Shown here: positions 7,640-17,101 of the stretch, in pieces
Layout: each line of letters begins with the position of its first letter
How positions within the stretch are numbered: the first letter of the stretch is position 1
Source: Ectothiorhodospiraceae bacterium WFHF3C12
GTDB taxonomy: Bacteria; Pseudomonadota; Gammaproteobacteria; Nitrococcales; Nitrococcaceae
Direction of reading: 5' to 3'
NCBI GenBank assembly: GCA_013519935.1
Contig: JACDUA010000039.1
Coordinates: 1-40,944 of the forward strand
Length of the DNA stretch: 40,944 nucleotides
Translations under genes and position numbers: made by a program
The notes under the pieces: generated by a model
What the model saw: only the letters and a program-made list of their open reading frames with translations
Told to the model about the DNA's origin: nothing
Database searches by the model: none

Positions 7640-8809
7640 TTAATTGCCGTTCGGCGCGTCGTCCAGTCTCGCCGGCAGCCGGTGGTAGCCGCTGCCCGGA
7701 TAGCCGGCAGGCTCCGGATGGTCGTTGCTGATGGGCGAGAGACGTGATGTTCTCGCCAATAACGCCTCCAGGAATACCCGCAGCTCCATGCGTGCGAGCG
7801 GCGCTCCGGGGCAAACATGCATGCCGGCGCCCCAGAGCAGGTTCCCGGACTGATCCCGGGACAGGTCGATGGTGTCCGGCTCGGCGAAGGCTTCTGGATC
7901 TCGATTGGCAGCAACCCAGTTAAGAGTAAGTCGGTCACCGGCCTCGATATGCCGTTCACCGAGGGTTGCGGGCTGTGTGGCGACCCGCCGGTTGTCTACC
8001 AACGGGCCGTGCCAGCGCAGGATCTCTTCGATGGCATCGGCGCACAGCGCTGGCTCGTCCCGCAGCTGACGCTGTAGCGCGCGATCATGGGCGAGGGCGT
8101 GCACGATGATACCAATGGCGGCGGATAGGGTGCCGATTTCGCCCACTGTCCAGTTGCGCAGAATGGAGACAATTTCCACGTCGCTCAGCGGCCGGCCGTC
8201 CACCCGCTCCCGCATCAACCGGCTGGTGGCGTCGTCACCGTTTAGTCCTGCATCGCGCCGGACGTTGAGTGCGTGTGACACATAGCCCTGGAAGGTCTCC
8301 GCGAGGCGGGCGAGGCGAGGCCGGTCCCGCTCCAGGGTGGCCTGCTGGTTCTCCAGGGTCCATTCCACCAGGGTTGGGCCAAGGTCGTTCGGCCAACCGA
8401 GGAAAGCGCACTGTGCGGCGGCTGCGAAGGGCCGGGCCACGGCCTCCATCACCTCGACCGTGTCGTTTGTCCCCGCCGCCTCCAGGACTCCGTTAGCGAT
8501 CGCCTCGCAGTCCGGCTCAAAACCGGCGACCCGAGCCTCGCTGAAATAGGGCTCGATCAGCTGCCGATAGACCGTGTGCTGCGGCGGGTCCATGCCATTG
8601 GGTACGGATATGTGCCGGGAGACCGCATTGCTGAACGTATCGGGGTCGTGGAGGACCCGGGTGATGTCCTCATGCCGGAACAGCGTCCAACCCTGGTACT
8701 CACTGTAAGCGACCGGACACTGCTCGCGCATGCGGTCATAGGCAGCGCGCTGGTTGTCCAGGATCTCCGGTGAGACCGGATTCCAGTCTTCCTGCCGGGG
8801 GGTGCCCAT
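7640..8809 (-). CDS. Cytochrome P450 with non-canonical I-helix and Trp in the heme loop
   Basis: 389 residues, soluble bacterial-type P450. E262-x-x-R265 is the K-helix motif, NRDPEAF is typical, and the heme Cys333 sits in WGAGMHVCPG; the family usually has Phe where this has Trp326. The I-helix reads TVGEIGTLSAAIG: aligned to P450cam, the Thr252 equivalent (Thr227) is kept but the acidic Asp251 equivalent is Gly226. Fungal P450nor (CYP55) also lacks the acid. Start ATG 8809 follows GGAGG at the right distance. No ferredoxin or reductase gene adjoins it. A perfect TTGAC-N4-GTCAA box lies about 91 bp upstream. The P450 call is firm; a role in NO chemistry is only a hypothesis, and monooxygenation or peroxygenation remains possible. 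Confidence 0.93.
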   Translation of the reverse strand: MGTPRQEDWNPVSPEILDNQRAAYDRMREQCPVAYSEYQGWTLFRHEDITRVLHDPDTFSNAVSRHISVPNGMDPPQHTVYRQLIEPYFSEARVAGFEPDCEAIANGVLEAAGTNDTVEVMEAVARPFAAAAQCAFLGWPNDLGPTLVEWTLENQQATLERDRPRLARLAETFQGYVSHALNVRRDAGLNGDDATSRLMRERVDGRPLSDVEIVSILRNWTVGEIGTLSAAIGIIVHALAHDRALQRQLRDEPALCADAIEEILRWHGPLVDNRRVATQPATLGERHIEAGDRLTLNWVAANRDPEAFAEPDTIDLSRDQSGNLLWGAGMHVCPGAPLARMELRVFLEALLARTSRLSPISNDHPEPAGYPGSGYHRLPARLDDAPNGN

Positions 8810-8893
8810 CGAGGCCTCCACAACGCCGTTGATTCAGTCGGGCCGCTGCCCGGTTCCGACACAAGACGCTAACCGGACAGCCGAACGTACACG

Positions 8894-8907
8894 TTGACGC
8901 GAGTCAA
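8894..8907. promoter_or_regulatory. FNR/DNR-type box upstream of P450
   Basis: TTGACGCGAGTCAA, a perfect TTGAC-N4-GTCAA dyad. It is centred about 91 bp before the P450 start codon. Crp/Fnr-family NO or oxygen regulators (FNR, ANR, DNR) recognise TTGAT-N4-ATCAA and close variants such as TTGAC/GTCAA. The same dyad recurs at 27343. Confidence 0.6.
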
Positions 8908-8947
8908 TCGTTCAACCGCGCCGCTGCGAGGGGCACGCCTTGCGAGC

Positions 8948-9430
8948 TTATCGGTCCGACGGCGTGACGCCGGGAAAGCGCTGCGAGACATAACGGCCGT
9001 GGCAGCCGGCGCATTGACGCGTCATGCTCTCGAAGCGTGCCAACTCGGCGGCCGTGTCCTTCTGCTGTGCCGCCGCGGCGAGTTCAGCCGCCGTCGCGTG
9101 GAAGCGCTTGTCGCGCTTGATGAAATCCTTGGGAACGGCCCCGGCCAGGTCCTTGCGGTCCGCCGGCGTCAGCTCCTGCTTGAGGATGAAGCTGTCGTGG
9201 ATGGCCTGTGCCTTGTCCTGGACCCGTGCGTGATCACCCGTCACGATACCTTCGTAGATCGACTGCATTGCGTCGGTAATGTGCCGCATCTCCTGCTGCA
9301 GGAGTCCCCGTAGCTTGGGTGTGAGCGCGGCGGTGACATCTTGATCGTCCTCGTTGTCGGCACCGGCTCTCAGCGGGATGATTACGAGCGCGCCCAGCAA
9401 CAGGACGGCGAGCGGCTTTGACAGGGACAT
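8948..9430 (-). CDS. Periplasmic c-type cytochrome, c'/c556-like four-helix type
   Basis: 160 residues with a Sec-type signal peptide (about 1-24, hydrophobic PLAVLLLGALVIIPL) and one heme site, CAGCH (140-144), close to the C-terminus. A C-terminal heme site in an all-helical protein is the arrangement of cytochrome c' and c556. Met48 in the first mature helix could be the distal ligand, which would make it a c556-type electron carrier; a five-coordinate c' would bind NO. GGAGG precedes the ATG at 9430. It follows the sulfide:quinone oxidoreductase by 60 bp on the same strand and is probably co-transcribed with it. Confidence 0.82.
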   Translation of the reverse strand: MSLSKPLAVLLLGALVIIPLRAGADNEDDQDVTAALTPKLRGLLQQEMRHITDAMQSIYEGIVTGDHARVQDKAQAIHDSFILKQELTPADRKDLAGAVPKDFIKRDKRFHATAAELAAAAQQKDTAAELARFESMTRQCAGCHGRYVSQRFPGVTPSDR

Positions 9431-9490
9431 GGGTCAACCTCCGGTTTATTGGTTGCCAGCGGGCGGCTACCCGGTCGTCGGTCGAAGCGG

Positions 9491-10738
9491 CTACCCGTTG
9501 GTGGATTTCAGTGGACGGTGGCGTATGTCCGGCTCGCGACCGCGCAGCATCTGCTTCCAGTAGAACGGCGGCAACAGGCGTTTCTTGACGAACCAGTAGA
9601 AGCGGGACTCCTTGAACGGGTCAAGCGGCAGCGTCGGTGTCACGACGCCGTTATAGACGAACTCGGCCAGCATCACACGCCCATAGGCCGTGACCAGCGG
9701 GCACGAGGTGTAGCCATCGTAACGCCCGGCCATGGGTTTGTTGTCCAGCCAGGCGAGCAGGTTCTGCACGCTCACCGGTGCCTGCTTGCGCACCGCCGCC
9801 GCCGTCTTCGAGGTGGGCAGCGAGCTGGCGTCGCCCAGCGAGAAGACGTTCGGGTAGCGTTGGTGCTGGGTCGTAGCGGCATCCACGTCGGCCCAGCCGT
9901 CTGCGTTGGCCAGTGGGCTGTCGCGCAGAAAATCCGGCGCCCGCTGGTGAGGGGTGACATGCAGCATTTCGAAGGGCTGTTCGACGATTCGGGTTTCGCC
10001 CTGGCCATCAGTGGTCTTGAAGCGGGCAACCCGGGCCTCGCTATCCACCGAAACCAGGTCGTGCCCGAGCTTGACGTCGATACTGTAGCGCTGCGCGACG
10101 CGCTCCAGATGCGGCACGAAGTCCGGTACGCTGAATAGCGCGCCGGCCCCGCTGTAGAAACCCAGATTGCTCTGCGAGAGCCGCCCCTGCCGGCGCTGGT
10201 GGTCCGCCGCCAGGTAGGCGATCTTCTGCGGCGCTCCCGCACATTTCAGAGGCGGCGGCGGTTGAGTGAACACCGCGTTGCCGCCGCGGAAACCGCGCAG
10301 GCATTTCCAGGTATACGGTGCCAGCTCCGGGTGGTAATTGCTGCACACCCCATTGCGCCCGAGGGCCTCCCGCAGGCCCTCGACCCGGTCCCAGTCCAGG
10401 TGGATGCCGGGGGCGACGACCAGCACCTGGTAGCCGATGGTGCATCCGTCTTCCAGCGTCACCTGATCCTGATCGGGTTCGAAGGTGGCAACCCGCTGGC
10501 GAATCCAGGTCGCGGCATCGGGCAGGGTTTCCCGCTGCGGGCGCACGGTGCGTTCCATGGCGTAGGTGCCGCCGCCGACCAGTGTGAAGGCCGGTTGGTA
10601 ATAGTGCGTATCGCTGGGCTCGATAATCGCCACGTCGAGATTTGGCCGCCGACGGAGCAATGACGCGGCCACCGTGGTCCCGGCGGTGCCGCCTCCGACA
10701 ATAACGATCTGGTGATGTGAAGGGGTTGGATTACTCAT
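9491..10738 (-). CDS. sqr: Sulfide:quinone oxidoreductase, mitochondrial SQOR-like (type II)
   Basis: 415-residue FAD disulfide oxidoreductase. The N-terminal Rossmann motif is VIVGGGTAGTTVAASLL; PPPLKCAGAPQKIAYL carries Cys166, and YDGYTSCPLVTAYGR carries Cys346, the redox-active pair (human SQOR Cys201 and Cys379). Cys132 in VCSNY is also conserved. The whole chain, including MLHVTP, GWVDVD-like and YPNVF-GD segments, parallels human SQOR. It oxidises sulfide at the membrane and reduces quinone. The C-terminal stretch after 370 (FYWFVKKRLLPPFYWKQML) is the membrane-association region. An FNR-like box lies 78 bp upstream of the start codon. The downstream c-type cytochrome may be linked to its function. 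Confidence 0.95.
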   Translation of the reverse strand: MSNPTPSHHQIVIVGGGTAGTTVAASLLRRRPNLDVAIIEPSDTHYYQPAFTLVGGGTYAMERTVRPQRETLPDAATWIRQRVATFEPDQDQVTLEDGCTIGYQVLVVAPGIHLDWDRVEGLREALGRNGVCSNYHPELAPYTWKCLRGFRGGNAVFTQPPPPLKCAGAPQKIAYLAADHQRRQGRLSQSNLGFYSGAGALFSVPDFVPHLERVAQRYSIDVKLGHDLVSVDSEARVARFKTTDGQGETRIVEQPFEMLHVTPHQRAPDFLRDSPLANADGWADVDAATTQHQRYPNVFSLGDASSLPTSKTAAAVRKQAPVSVQNLLAWLDNKPMAGRYDGYTSCPLVTAYGRVMLAEFVYNGVVTPTLPLDPFKESRFYWFVKKRLLPPFYWKQMLRGREPDIRHRPLKSTNG

Positions 10739-10808
10739 TGGCAGCGTGCGCTCGCTTCGTGGCCGGGCTTTGAACCATGCATGGTAAGTGGCGCATTAAT
10801 TACGTTTT

Positions 10809-10822
10809 TTGAGTAAAATCAA
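10809..10822. promoter_or_regulatory. FNR-type box upstream of sqr
   Basis: TTGAGTAAAATCAA matches the FNR consensus TTGAT-N4-ATCAA at 9 of 10 fixed positions; the centre is 78 bp from the sqr start. It partly overlaps a second AT-rich dyad, AATCAATT-N10-AATTGATT, at 10817-10842. The region also forms the 3' flank of gltD. Confidence 0.6.
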
Positions 10823-10894
10823 TTTATTTATATTAATTGATTATATATATAGATACCTTGTTGTCCCGTGCTTCCGACCATGGCCATGCCATGC

Positions 10895-12406
10895 TCACCC
10901 AGCGCCCTGGAGCGACGGCCAGCCGTCGGCGCGCAGCGGCCGGTTGCGCGTGCGCAGGCTCGGGGGCAGGGCGGATTCGCCTTGCAGGTGGATGTCGATG
11001 GACCGGGCCAGGTCCCGCCCCTCGCCGATAGCCCAGACCAGCAGGGAGTGGCCCATGGCCGCGTCACCGCCGGCGAACACGTCGGAGATGCTAGTGGCCA
11101 TGGACTCGTCCGTGGCTATGGTGCCGTCGCCGGCGATCGCCAGCTCCGGTGCCCCCAGGTCGTCCGTTTCCGGGCGGGCGAAGCCGGCGGCTATCAGTAC
11201 CAGATCCGCCGGCAGGCGCAGGCCGTCTTCCAGTACCTCCCGGTCCACGCGGCGGCCGGCCTGGTCGCGTATCCACTGCACCCGTTCCGCCTCCAGCATG
11301 TCCACGCGGCCGTCACCGTCCTCGTCCAGAAACGCCAGGCTATTGATGCTGAAGCGTTCCTCACCGCCTTCCTTCTGGGCATAGCTCTGGCGGTAGATGC
11401 GCAGTGGCAGCGGCCAGGGGTTGGTGGCCGGGCGGTGTATCGGCGGTTTTTCGTTGATGCCGATCTGGATGACCTGCTCCGCGCCCTGGCGCAAGGCCGT
11501 GGCGACGCAGTCCGCGCCGGTGTCGCCGCCGCCGAGCACCACTACCGACCGGCCGGCAGCATGCGGTTCGGCGGGCGCCGGCCGCCCCGCCTGAAGCCGG
11601 TTGGAGCGGGTCAGGTAGGGCATGGCGAAGACCACGCCTTCGAGTTCCCGTCCGGGAATCGAAACGTCCCGCGGGTGCTGTGCGCCGATGGTAAGGCCCA
11701 CTGCGTCGTGTTCGCGGCGCAGCGCCTCCAGGGTCATATCGCGCCCCAGCTCCGTCCCGGTATGGAAGCGGATGCCTTCCGCTTCTAGCTGTTCGATGCG
11801 GCGGTCAAGACGCCATTTGGCGAACTTGAACTCCGGCAGGCCGTAGCGCACCAGGCCGCCGGGGGCGTCATCCCGCTCGAAGATGCTGACCCGGTGACCG
11901 GCGCGGTTGAGCTGCTGGGCGGCCGCCAGCCCCGCCGGGCCGCTGCCCACCAGCGCGACGTGACAGCCCGTGCGCCGAGCCGGCGGCTGCGGCATGATCC
12001 AGCCCTCGTCCCAGCCGCGGTCGACGATGGCCCGTTCCATGTTCTTGATGGTCACGGGCGAGTCGTTATAGGCGAGGGTGCAGGCATCCTCGCAGGGGGC
12101 CGGGCACGCATAGCCGGTGAACTCCGGGAAGTTGTTGGTGCCGTGCAGCCGGTCCAGGGCGTTGTGCCAGTCGCCGCGGCTGACAAGGTCGTTCCAGTCC
12201 GGGATCAGATTGCCAATGGGGCAACCGGCGGTGCAGGTGGGCACCCCGCAATCCATACAGCGGGTAGCTTGCTCGCGCAGCTGCTGCTCCGACCATTCGG
12301 GCGCGTAGATCTCCCGGTGATCGCCGGTGCGTTCCGCCGGGTCGCGGTCGGGAATGGGCCGGCGCTGATAACGGAGGTACCCGTCGGGGTGGTTCTCGCT
12401 GCTCAT
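10895..12406 (-). CDS. gltD: Glutamate synthase small (beta) subunit GltD
   Basis: 503 residues. The N-terminal Cys cluster CMDCGVPTCTAGCP (about 50-63) and a second CPAPCEDAC bind the iron-sulfur centres that pass electrons to GltB. The FAD site is VGSGPAGLAAAQQL (about 150-165) and the NADPH site VVLGGGDTGADC (about 290-300). It takes electrons from NADPH and feeds the large subunit. The ATG at 12406 comes four bases after the gltB stop (12411), so the two are one operon. Confidence 0.96.
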   Translation of the reverse strand: MSSENHPDGYLRYQRRPIPDRDPAERTGDHREIYAPEWSEQQLREQATRCMDCGVPTCTAGCPIGNLIPDWNDLVSRGDWHNALDRLHGTNNFPEFTGYACPAPCEDACTLAYNDSPVTIKNMERAIVDRGWDEGWIMPQPPARRTGCHVALVGSGPAGLAAAQQLNRAGHRVSIFERDDAPGGLVRYGLPEFKFAKWRLDRRIEQLEAEGIRFHTGTELGRDMTLEALRREHDAVGLTIGAQHPRDVSIPGRELEGVVFAMPYLTRSNRLQAGRPAPAEPHAAGRSVVVLGGGDTGADCVATALRQGAEQVIQIGINEKPPIHRPATNPWPLPLRIYRQSYAQKEGGEERFSINSLAFLDEDGDGRVDMLEAERVQWIRDQAGRRVDREVLEDGLRLPADLVLIAAGFARPETDDLGAPELAIAGDGTIATDESMATSISDVFAGGDAAMGHSLLVWAIGEGRDLARSIDIHLQGESALPPSLRTRNRPLRADGWPSLQGAG

Positions 12407-12410
12407 GGCG

Positions 12411-15400
12411 CTACTCGCTCATCCGAAGGGGTGAGTCCGCGTCGGTGGTTGCCGCGGCTGTCTCTGGCAGCTCTTCCAGGGCTGGCGGCAATGGCATGCG
12501 CAAGTCGTCGCCGCGTTCGGCGGCGGCTTCCAGTACGGCCGCATAGCGTCTGGGCATGACCTTGACGAACCGCTCGGCGGAATCCGGCCAGTCCACCAGC
12601 AGCTCTTCGGCACGCCGGCTGGCGGTGGCCGCCAGGTGGTTGCGAAGCAGCCGCTGCACCAGGTCAAGGTCGCGCGGGTTGGTGACGGGCTCGACGCCGA
12701 CCATGGCGGTGTTGATGCGGCTGTCCAGGGCCGGGTCGTCCCCGAGCAGGTAGGCCTCCCCGCCGCTCATGCCGGCGGCGAAGTTCGGCCCCACCGGCCC
12801 CAGAACCACGACGGCGCCGCCGGTCATGTACTCGCAGCCGTGATGGCCAACGCCCTCGACGACGGCCACCGCGCCGGAGTTGCGCACGGCGAAGCGCTCC
12901 CCGGCGCCGCCCTGGACGTAGAGCTCGCCTGCGGTGGCCCCGTACAGCGCCACGTTACCGATGGTCGCCGCCGACTCGGCCGGGTAACCGGCGTCAGCGG
13001 GCGCGCGGATGCTGATGCGGCCGCCGGACAGTCCCTTGCCCACGTAGTCGTTGGCCGCGCCGCACACGGCCAAATCGGTCCCCGCCGGCAGGAACGCGCC
13101 GAGGCTCTGCCCCGCGGTTCCGGAGACATCCACCCGAAGCGCGTCGGGTGCCGTTTCTTGCTCGTCACGATCCCGCAGCCAGTGGTAGCCGAGCCGAGTA
13201 CCGGCAGTGCGGCAGGTATTGTCGATGGACAGAGTCAGGCGGCCGTTGCCGCCCTCGGCGGGTGCGCCATTGAGCTGAGCCAGCAGCTCGGCATCGGCGT
13301 CCTCCGCGGCCCGCCGGGGCAGTCGGCCCTCGCGCCGGGGGGCGTCCACCCGCGGGGGCTTCTCGAGCAGCATGCCGAGATCCAGCAAGTCCGCCCGGGC
13401 GTTGCCGGTGGCTCGCTGGCGCAGGCAGTCCAGCCGGCCGACCATGTCGTCCAGGCGCCGGAAGCCCAATGACGCCATGTACTCGCGCACTTCCTGGGCC
13501 ACGAAGCGCAGGTAGCTGACCACGTGTTCGGGCTTGCCCGGGAAGCGCTTGCGTAGCTCCGGGTCCTGGGTGGCGATGCCTACCGAACAGGTGTTGCAGT
13601 GGCACTTGCGCAGCATGATGCAGCCGATGGCGATCAGCGCGCCCATGCCGAAGCCGTAGTACTCCGCGCCCATCAGCGCCGCCACCATGACGTCGCGCCC
13701 GGTCTTCAACCCGCCGTCGGCGCGCAGATGCACCCGCGAGCGCAGCCGGTTGGCGACCAGCACGCGCTGGGCGTCGGTCAGGCCCATTTCCCAGGGCAAG
13801 CCTGCAGAGTGGATCGACGTCCGCGCCGCCGCACCGGTACCGCCGGATTCGCCGGCGATAAGGATGCTGTCCGCGCCCGCCTTGGCAACGCCGGCGGCGA
13901 TGGTGCCGACTCCGGCACTGGCCACGAGCTTGACCTGGATCTCCGCCCGGGGGCTGGCGCAGCGCAGGTCGTGAATAAGCTGCGCGAGATCCTCGATGGA
14001 GTAGATATCGTGGTGCGGCGGCGGCGAAATCAGGCCCACGCCGGGTGTGGTGTGGCGCAGCTCGGCGATCAACCCCTGCACCTTCTCGCCGGGCAGCTGA
14101 CCGCCTTCGCCGGGCTTGGCCCCCTGGGCGATCTTGATCTCTAGCTGTGCTGCCTGGGCCAGGTACTCCAGGGTGACGCCGAAGCGCCCGCTGGCTACCT
14201 GCTTATTGCGGCATTCCCGCTCGGTGTCGAAGCGCTCCGGCTGCTCGCCGCCTTCGCCGGAATGGGCGATGCCCCCGACGCGATTCATGCCGATGGCCAG
14301 GGTCTCGTGGGCCTCGGGGCTGAGCGCGCCCAGGGACATGGCACCGGAAAAGAAACGGCGCGTAATGGCCTCCACGGACTCCACCTCGGACAGCGGCACG
14401 GGCCGCCCGGCGGGCAACAGCTCCAGCATCCCGCGCAGTGCGCTGGGCGGGTGGTTGGGGTCGTTGAGGCGCGCCGAGAATTCCCGGTAGATCGCCTCGT
14501 TGTCCTGCCGGGCCGCTGCCTGCAGAAGTCCCAGGGTGTCCGGATTCCAGTCGTGGTGCTCGCCGTTGCGGCGCCAGTAGTGCATGCCGCCGACGGGCAG
14601 GAAGATGGCGTCGGCGGGCCCCTCGCCGTAGGCCTCCCGGTGCAGCTCGCGCAAGTCGGCATCCAGCTCCGGCAGTCCTGCACCGCCCAGGCGGGAAGCG
14701 GTCCCCGTGAAGTGCCGGTCTACCAGGTCACCGTCAAGGCCCAGGGCCTCGAATAGCTGGGCGCCCTTGTAGCTTTCCAGGGTGGCGATGCCCATCTTGG
14801 CCATGACCTTGCGCAGGCCGTTCTCCAGAGCCTGTACGTAGTGGCTTGTTGCCTTGCCGGGCTCGATGCCGTCGGCCGTGGTGGCGGCCGCACTGGCCAG
14901 CCCGAGATACGGATACACGGCGTCCGCGCCGTAACCGAGCAGGGTGCACAGGTGGTGGACGGTGCACACGTCGGCGGCCTCGACGATCAGCGCGCAGCGC
15001 CCGCGCAGCCCCTCGCGGATCAGATGCTGGTGAACCGCCGAGGCGGCCAGTAACCCCGGGACGGCCAGGCAATGCTCGCCGGCGTCCCGATCGGTGAGGA
15101 TCAGTAGCTCACAGCCCTCGGCGACGCGCCGCGCCGCGGTCTCGCACAGGCCGTCCAGCGCCGCTGCCAGGGACCTCTCCAGCGGAAAACTGGTACCCAG
15201 CGTGCCTGCGCGGAACCCCCTTGAGCGGAGGGATCGAAGCGCCTGCACGTCGCCGGCACCGAGCAGCGGCGATTCGAGGCGAATGCGGCGGCAGTGCTCG
15301 GGGCCGTCGGCCAGCAGATTGTGTGCGGGGCCGATATGAGTCACCAGGGTGGTGACCCGGTCTTCGCGCAGGTAGTCGATGGCCGGGTTCGAGACCTGGG

Positions 15401-16949
15401 CGAAGAGCTGTCGGAAGTAGTCCGGCAGCCGGCCGACGTTCCGGCGCAACGTGCCGGGTGGCGTATCGTTGCCCATGGCGCCGACCGGGTCGGCGCCGTC
15501 CGCCACCATGGGGCGGACCGTGTGCTCCAGATCCTCCACGGTGAAACCCGCCGCGCATTGGCGGCGGTTCAGGTCGGGGACTTCCTCCGTCGCGGTGAAC
15601 CGTTCATCTGCGTCCGACGCCAGGGTTACCCGATGGGCCCGCAGCCATTCACCGTAGGGCCGGGCCGGGAAGTCCTCGAATACCGACGCCCCTTCGCGCA
15701 CCGTGCCGCTGCGCGGGTCGGCGATGAGCATCTGCCCCGGGCCGAGGCGGCCGCGCTCACGGATTCGACCAGGGGGCGTATCCAGCACGCCGGCCTCGCT
15801 GGCCAGCACCAGGCGGCTATCAGCGGTGATCTCGTAGCGGCACGGCCGGAAGCCGTTGCGGTCCAGCACCGCGGCAAGCTGCTCGCCGTCGGTGGCGACG
15901 ATCAGCGCCGGGCCGTCCCACGGCTCCATGATTAGGCTGTGGTAGTCGTACCAATCACGCAGCGACTGGGACATCTCTGGGTCCTTCTGCCAGGCCTCCG
16001 GTACCATCATGCGCAGCGCGTGGGGCAAGGACCGGCCCCCTTGGCCGAGCAGCTCCAGCACCTCGTCGAAAAGCGCCGTGTCGCTGAGCCCGGGCGTGAC
16101 CAGGGGACGCAGCTCGTCCACATGGGCGTCCAGGGCCGGATGGGCGATATCCGCCTCGCGGGCCCGCATGCGGTTGAGGTTACCGCGATAGGTGTTGATC
16201 TCGCCGTTGTGTACCAACGCCCGGTAAGGATGGGCCAACGGCCAGGCGCCCAGGGTGTTGGTGGAGAATCGCGAGTGCACCAGAGCCAGACTGCTTTCGA
16301 AGTCCGGCGCACTGAGGTCCGAGTAGTAGCCGCGCAGCTGGTGGTTGGTCAGTAGGCCCTTGTAGACCAGCCGGCACCGGTCCAGGGAGCAGATATAGGT
16401 GGCATCAGCGGCCTGGGGGAAGCGTGCTGCCGTGGAGTGTTCCAGCCGCCGGCGCAGAACGAACAGCTCCCGGTCCAGGTCAACGCCGGACAGGCCGTCA
16501 CGGTGCGCCAGCAGGACCTGTTGTATGGCCGGCTCCGAGGCCAGCGCAGTGGCGCCCAGGTCGGTGTTGTCGGTGGGGACGCCCCGCCAGCCGAGAATGC
16601 GGAAGCCGGCCGCGCGCATGGTCCCGCGCAGGTGTTCCTCCACCAGGGCGCGGATGGCGGCGTCGGCGGGCAGAAACAGCTGACCGACGGCGTAGGCGTT
16701 GGTATCCGGCAGATTGAAGCGGCTGCGGAAGAAATGGTCCGGCTTCTGAACGAGGATGCCCGCGCCGTCACCGGTGTTCTCCTCGGCCCCCCGAGCGCCT
16801 CGGTGGTCCAGGTGTTCAAGGACGTGCAGGGCATCCTGAATAACCTCGTGCGAGGCGCGGCCCTCAAGGTCCGCGACGGCACCGACCCCGCAGTGGGCGC
16901 GCGGGCGATCCGCAAAACCGTCGCCCTTCGTACCCCGGTGACTGTTCAT
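12411..16949 (-). CDS. gltB: Glutamate synthase large (alpha) subunit GltB
   Basis: 1512 residues, normal length. It makes two glutamates from glutamine and 2-oxoglutarate. A 19-residue propeptide precedes Cys20 in AHCGVGAVADLEG, the N-terminal nucleophile of the class-II glutaminase domain (about 20-420). A central domain follows, then the FMN/synthase domain with GEGGEQPERF and GAKPGEGGQLPG (about 880-960), the [3Fe-4S] cysteines in CIMLRKCHCNTCSVG (near 1110), and a C-terminal beta-helix of GGxG repeats (about 1300-1420). It is transcribed before gltD. No operator of the two local types was seen upstream of its start. Confidence 0.97.
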   Translation of the reverse strand: MNSHRGTKGDGFADRPRAHCGVGAVADLEGRASHEVIQDALHVLEHLDHRGARGAEENTGDGAGILVQKPDHFFRSRFNLPDTNAYAVGQLFLPADAAIRALVEEHLRGTMRAAGFRILGWRGVPTDNTDLGATALASEPAIQQVLLAHRDGLSGVDLDRELFVLRRRLEHSTAARFPQAADATYICSLDRCRLVYKGLLTNHQLRGYYSDLSAPDFESSLALVHSRFSTNTLGAWPLAHPYRALVHNGEINTYRGNLNRMRAREADIAHPALDAHVDELRPLVTPGLSDTALFDEVLELLGQGGRSLPHALRMMVPEAWQKDPEMSQSLRDWYDYHSLIMEPWDGPALIVATDGEQLAAVLDRNGFRPCRYEITADSRLVLASEAGVLDTPPGRIRERGRLGPGQMLIADPRSGTVREGASVFEDFPARPYGEWLRAHRVTLASDADERFTATEEVPDLNRRQCAAGFTVEDLEHTVRPMVADGADPVGAMGNDTPPGTLRRNVGRLPDYFRQLFAQVSNPAIDYLREDRVTTLVTHIGPAHNLLADGPEHCRRIRLESPLLGAGDVQALRSLRSRGFRAGTLGTSFPLERSLAAALDGLCETAARRVAEGCELLILTDRDAGEHCLAVPGLLAASAVHQHLIREGLRGRCALIVEAADVCTVHHLCTLLGYGADAVYPYLGLASAAATTADGIEPGKATSHYVQALENGLRKVMAKMGIATLESYKGAQLFEALGLDGDLVDRHFTGTASRLGGAGLPELDADLRELHREAYGEGPADAIFLPVGGMHYWRRNGEHHDWNPDTLGLLQAAARQDNEAIYREFSARLNDPNHPPSALRGMLELLPAGRPVPLSEVESVEAITRRFFSGAMSLGALSPEAHETLAIGMNRVGGIAHSGEGGEQPERFDTERECRNKQVASGRFGVTLEYLAQAAQLEIKIAQGAKPGEGGQLPGEKVQGLIAELRHTTPGVGLISPPPHHDIYSIEDLAQLIHDLRCASPRAEIQVKLVASAGVGTIAAGVAKAGADSILIAGESGGTGAAARTSIHSAGLPWEMGLTDAQRVLVANRLRSRVHLRADGGLKTGRDVMVAALMGAEYYGFGMGALIAIGCIMLRKCHCNTCSVGIATQDPELRKRFPGKPEHVVSYLRFVAQEVREYMASLGFRRLDDMVGRLDCLRQRATGNARADLLDLGMLLEKPPRVDAPRREGRLPRRAAEDADAELLAQLNGAPAEGGNGRLTLSIDNTCRTAGTRLGYHWLRDRDEQETAPDALRVDVSGTAGQSLGAFLPAGTDLAVCGAANDYVGKGLSGGRISIRAPADAGYPAESAATIGNVALYGATAGELYVQGGAGERFAVRNSGAVAVVEGVGHHGCEYMTGGAVVVLGPVGPNFAAGMSGGEAYLLGDDPALDSRINTAMVGVEPVTNPRDLDLVQRLLRNHLAATASRRAEELLVDWPDSAERFVKVMPRRYAAVLEAAAERGDDLRMPLPPALEELPETAAATTDADSPLRMSE

Positions 16950-17101
16950 CGCCTATCTCTTCTGTGGTTGTCGCTGGCGCGGCAAGCGAAAACGGGCAGA
17001 AAGGGTGATGGCTGGTTCCAGCCCCATCTGGCGAGGCGTTGGAGAGTCGCGTTTCCAACCTGATGTCGCTTGCCCTGGCCCAGGGCTCTTGCCCGCGGGA
17101 C

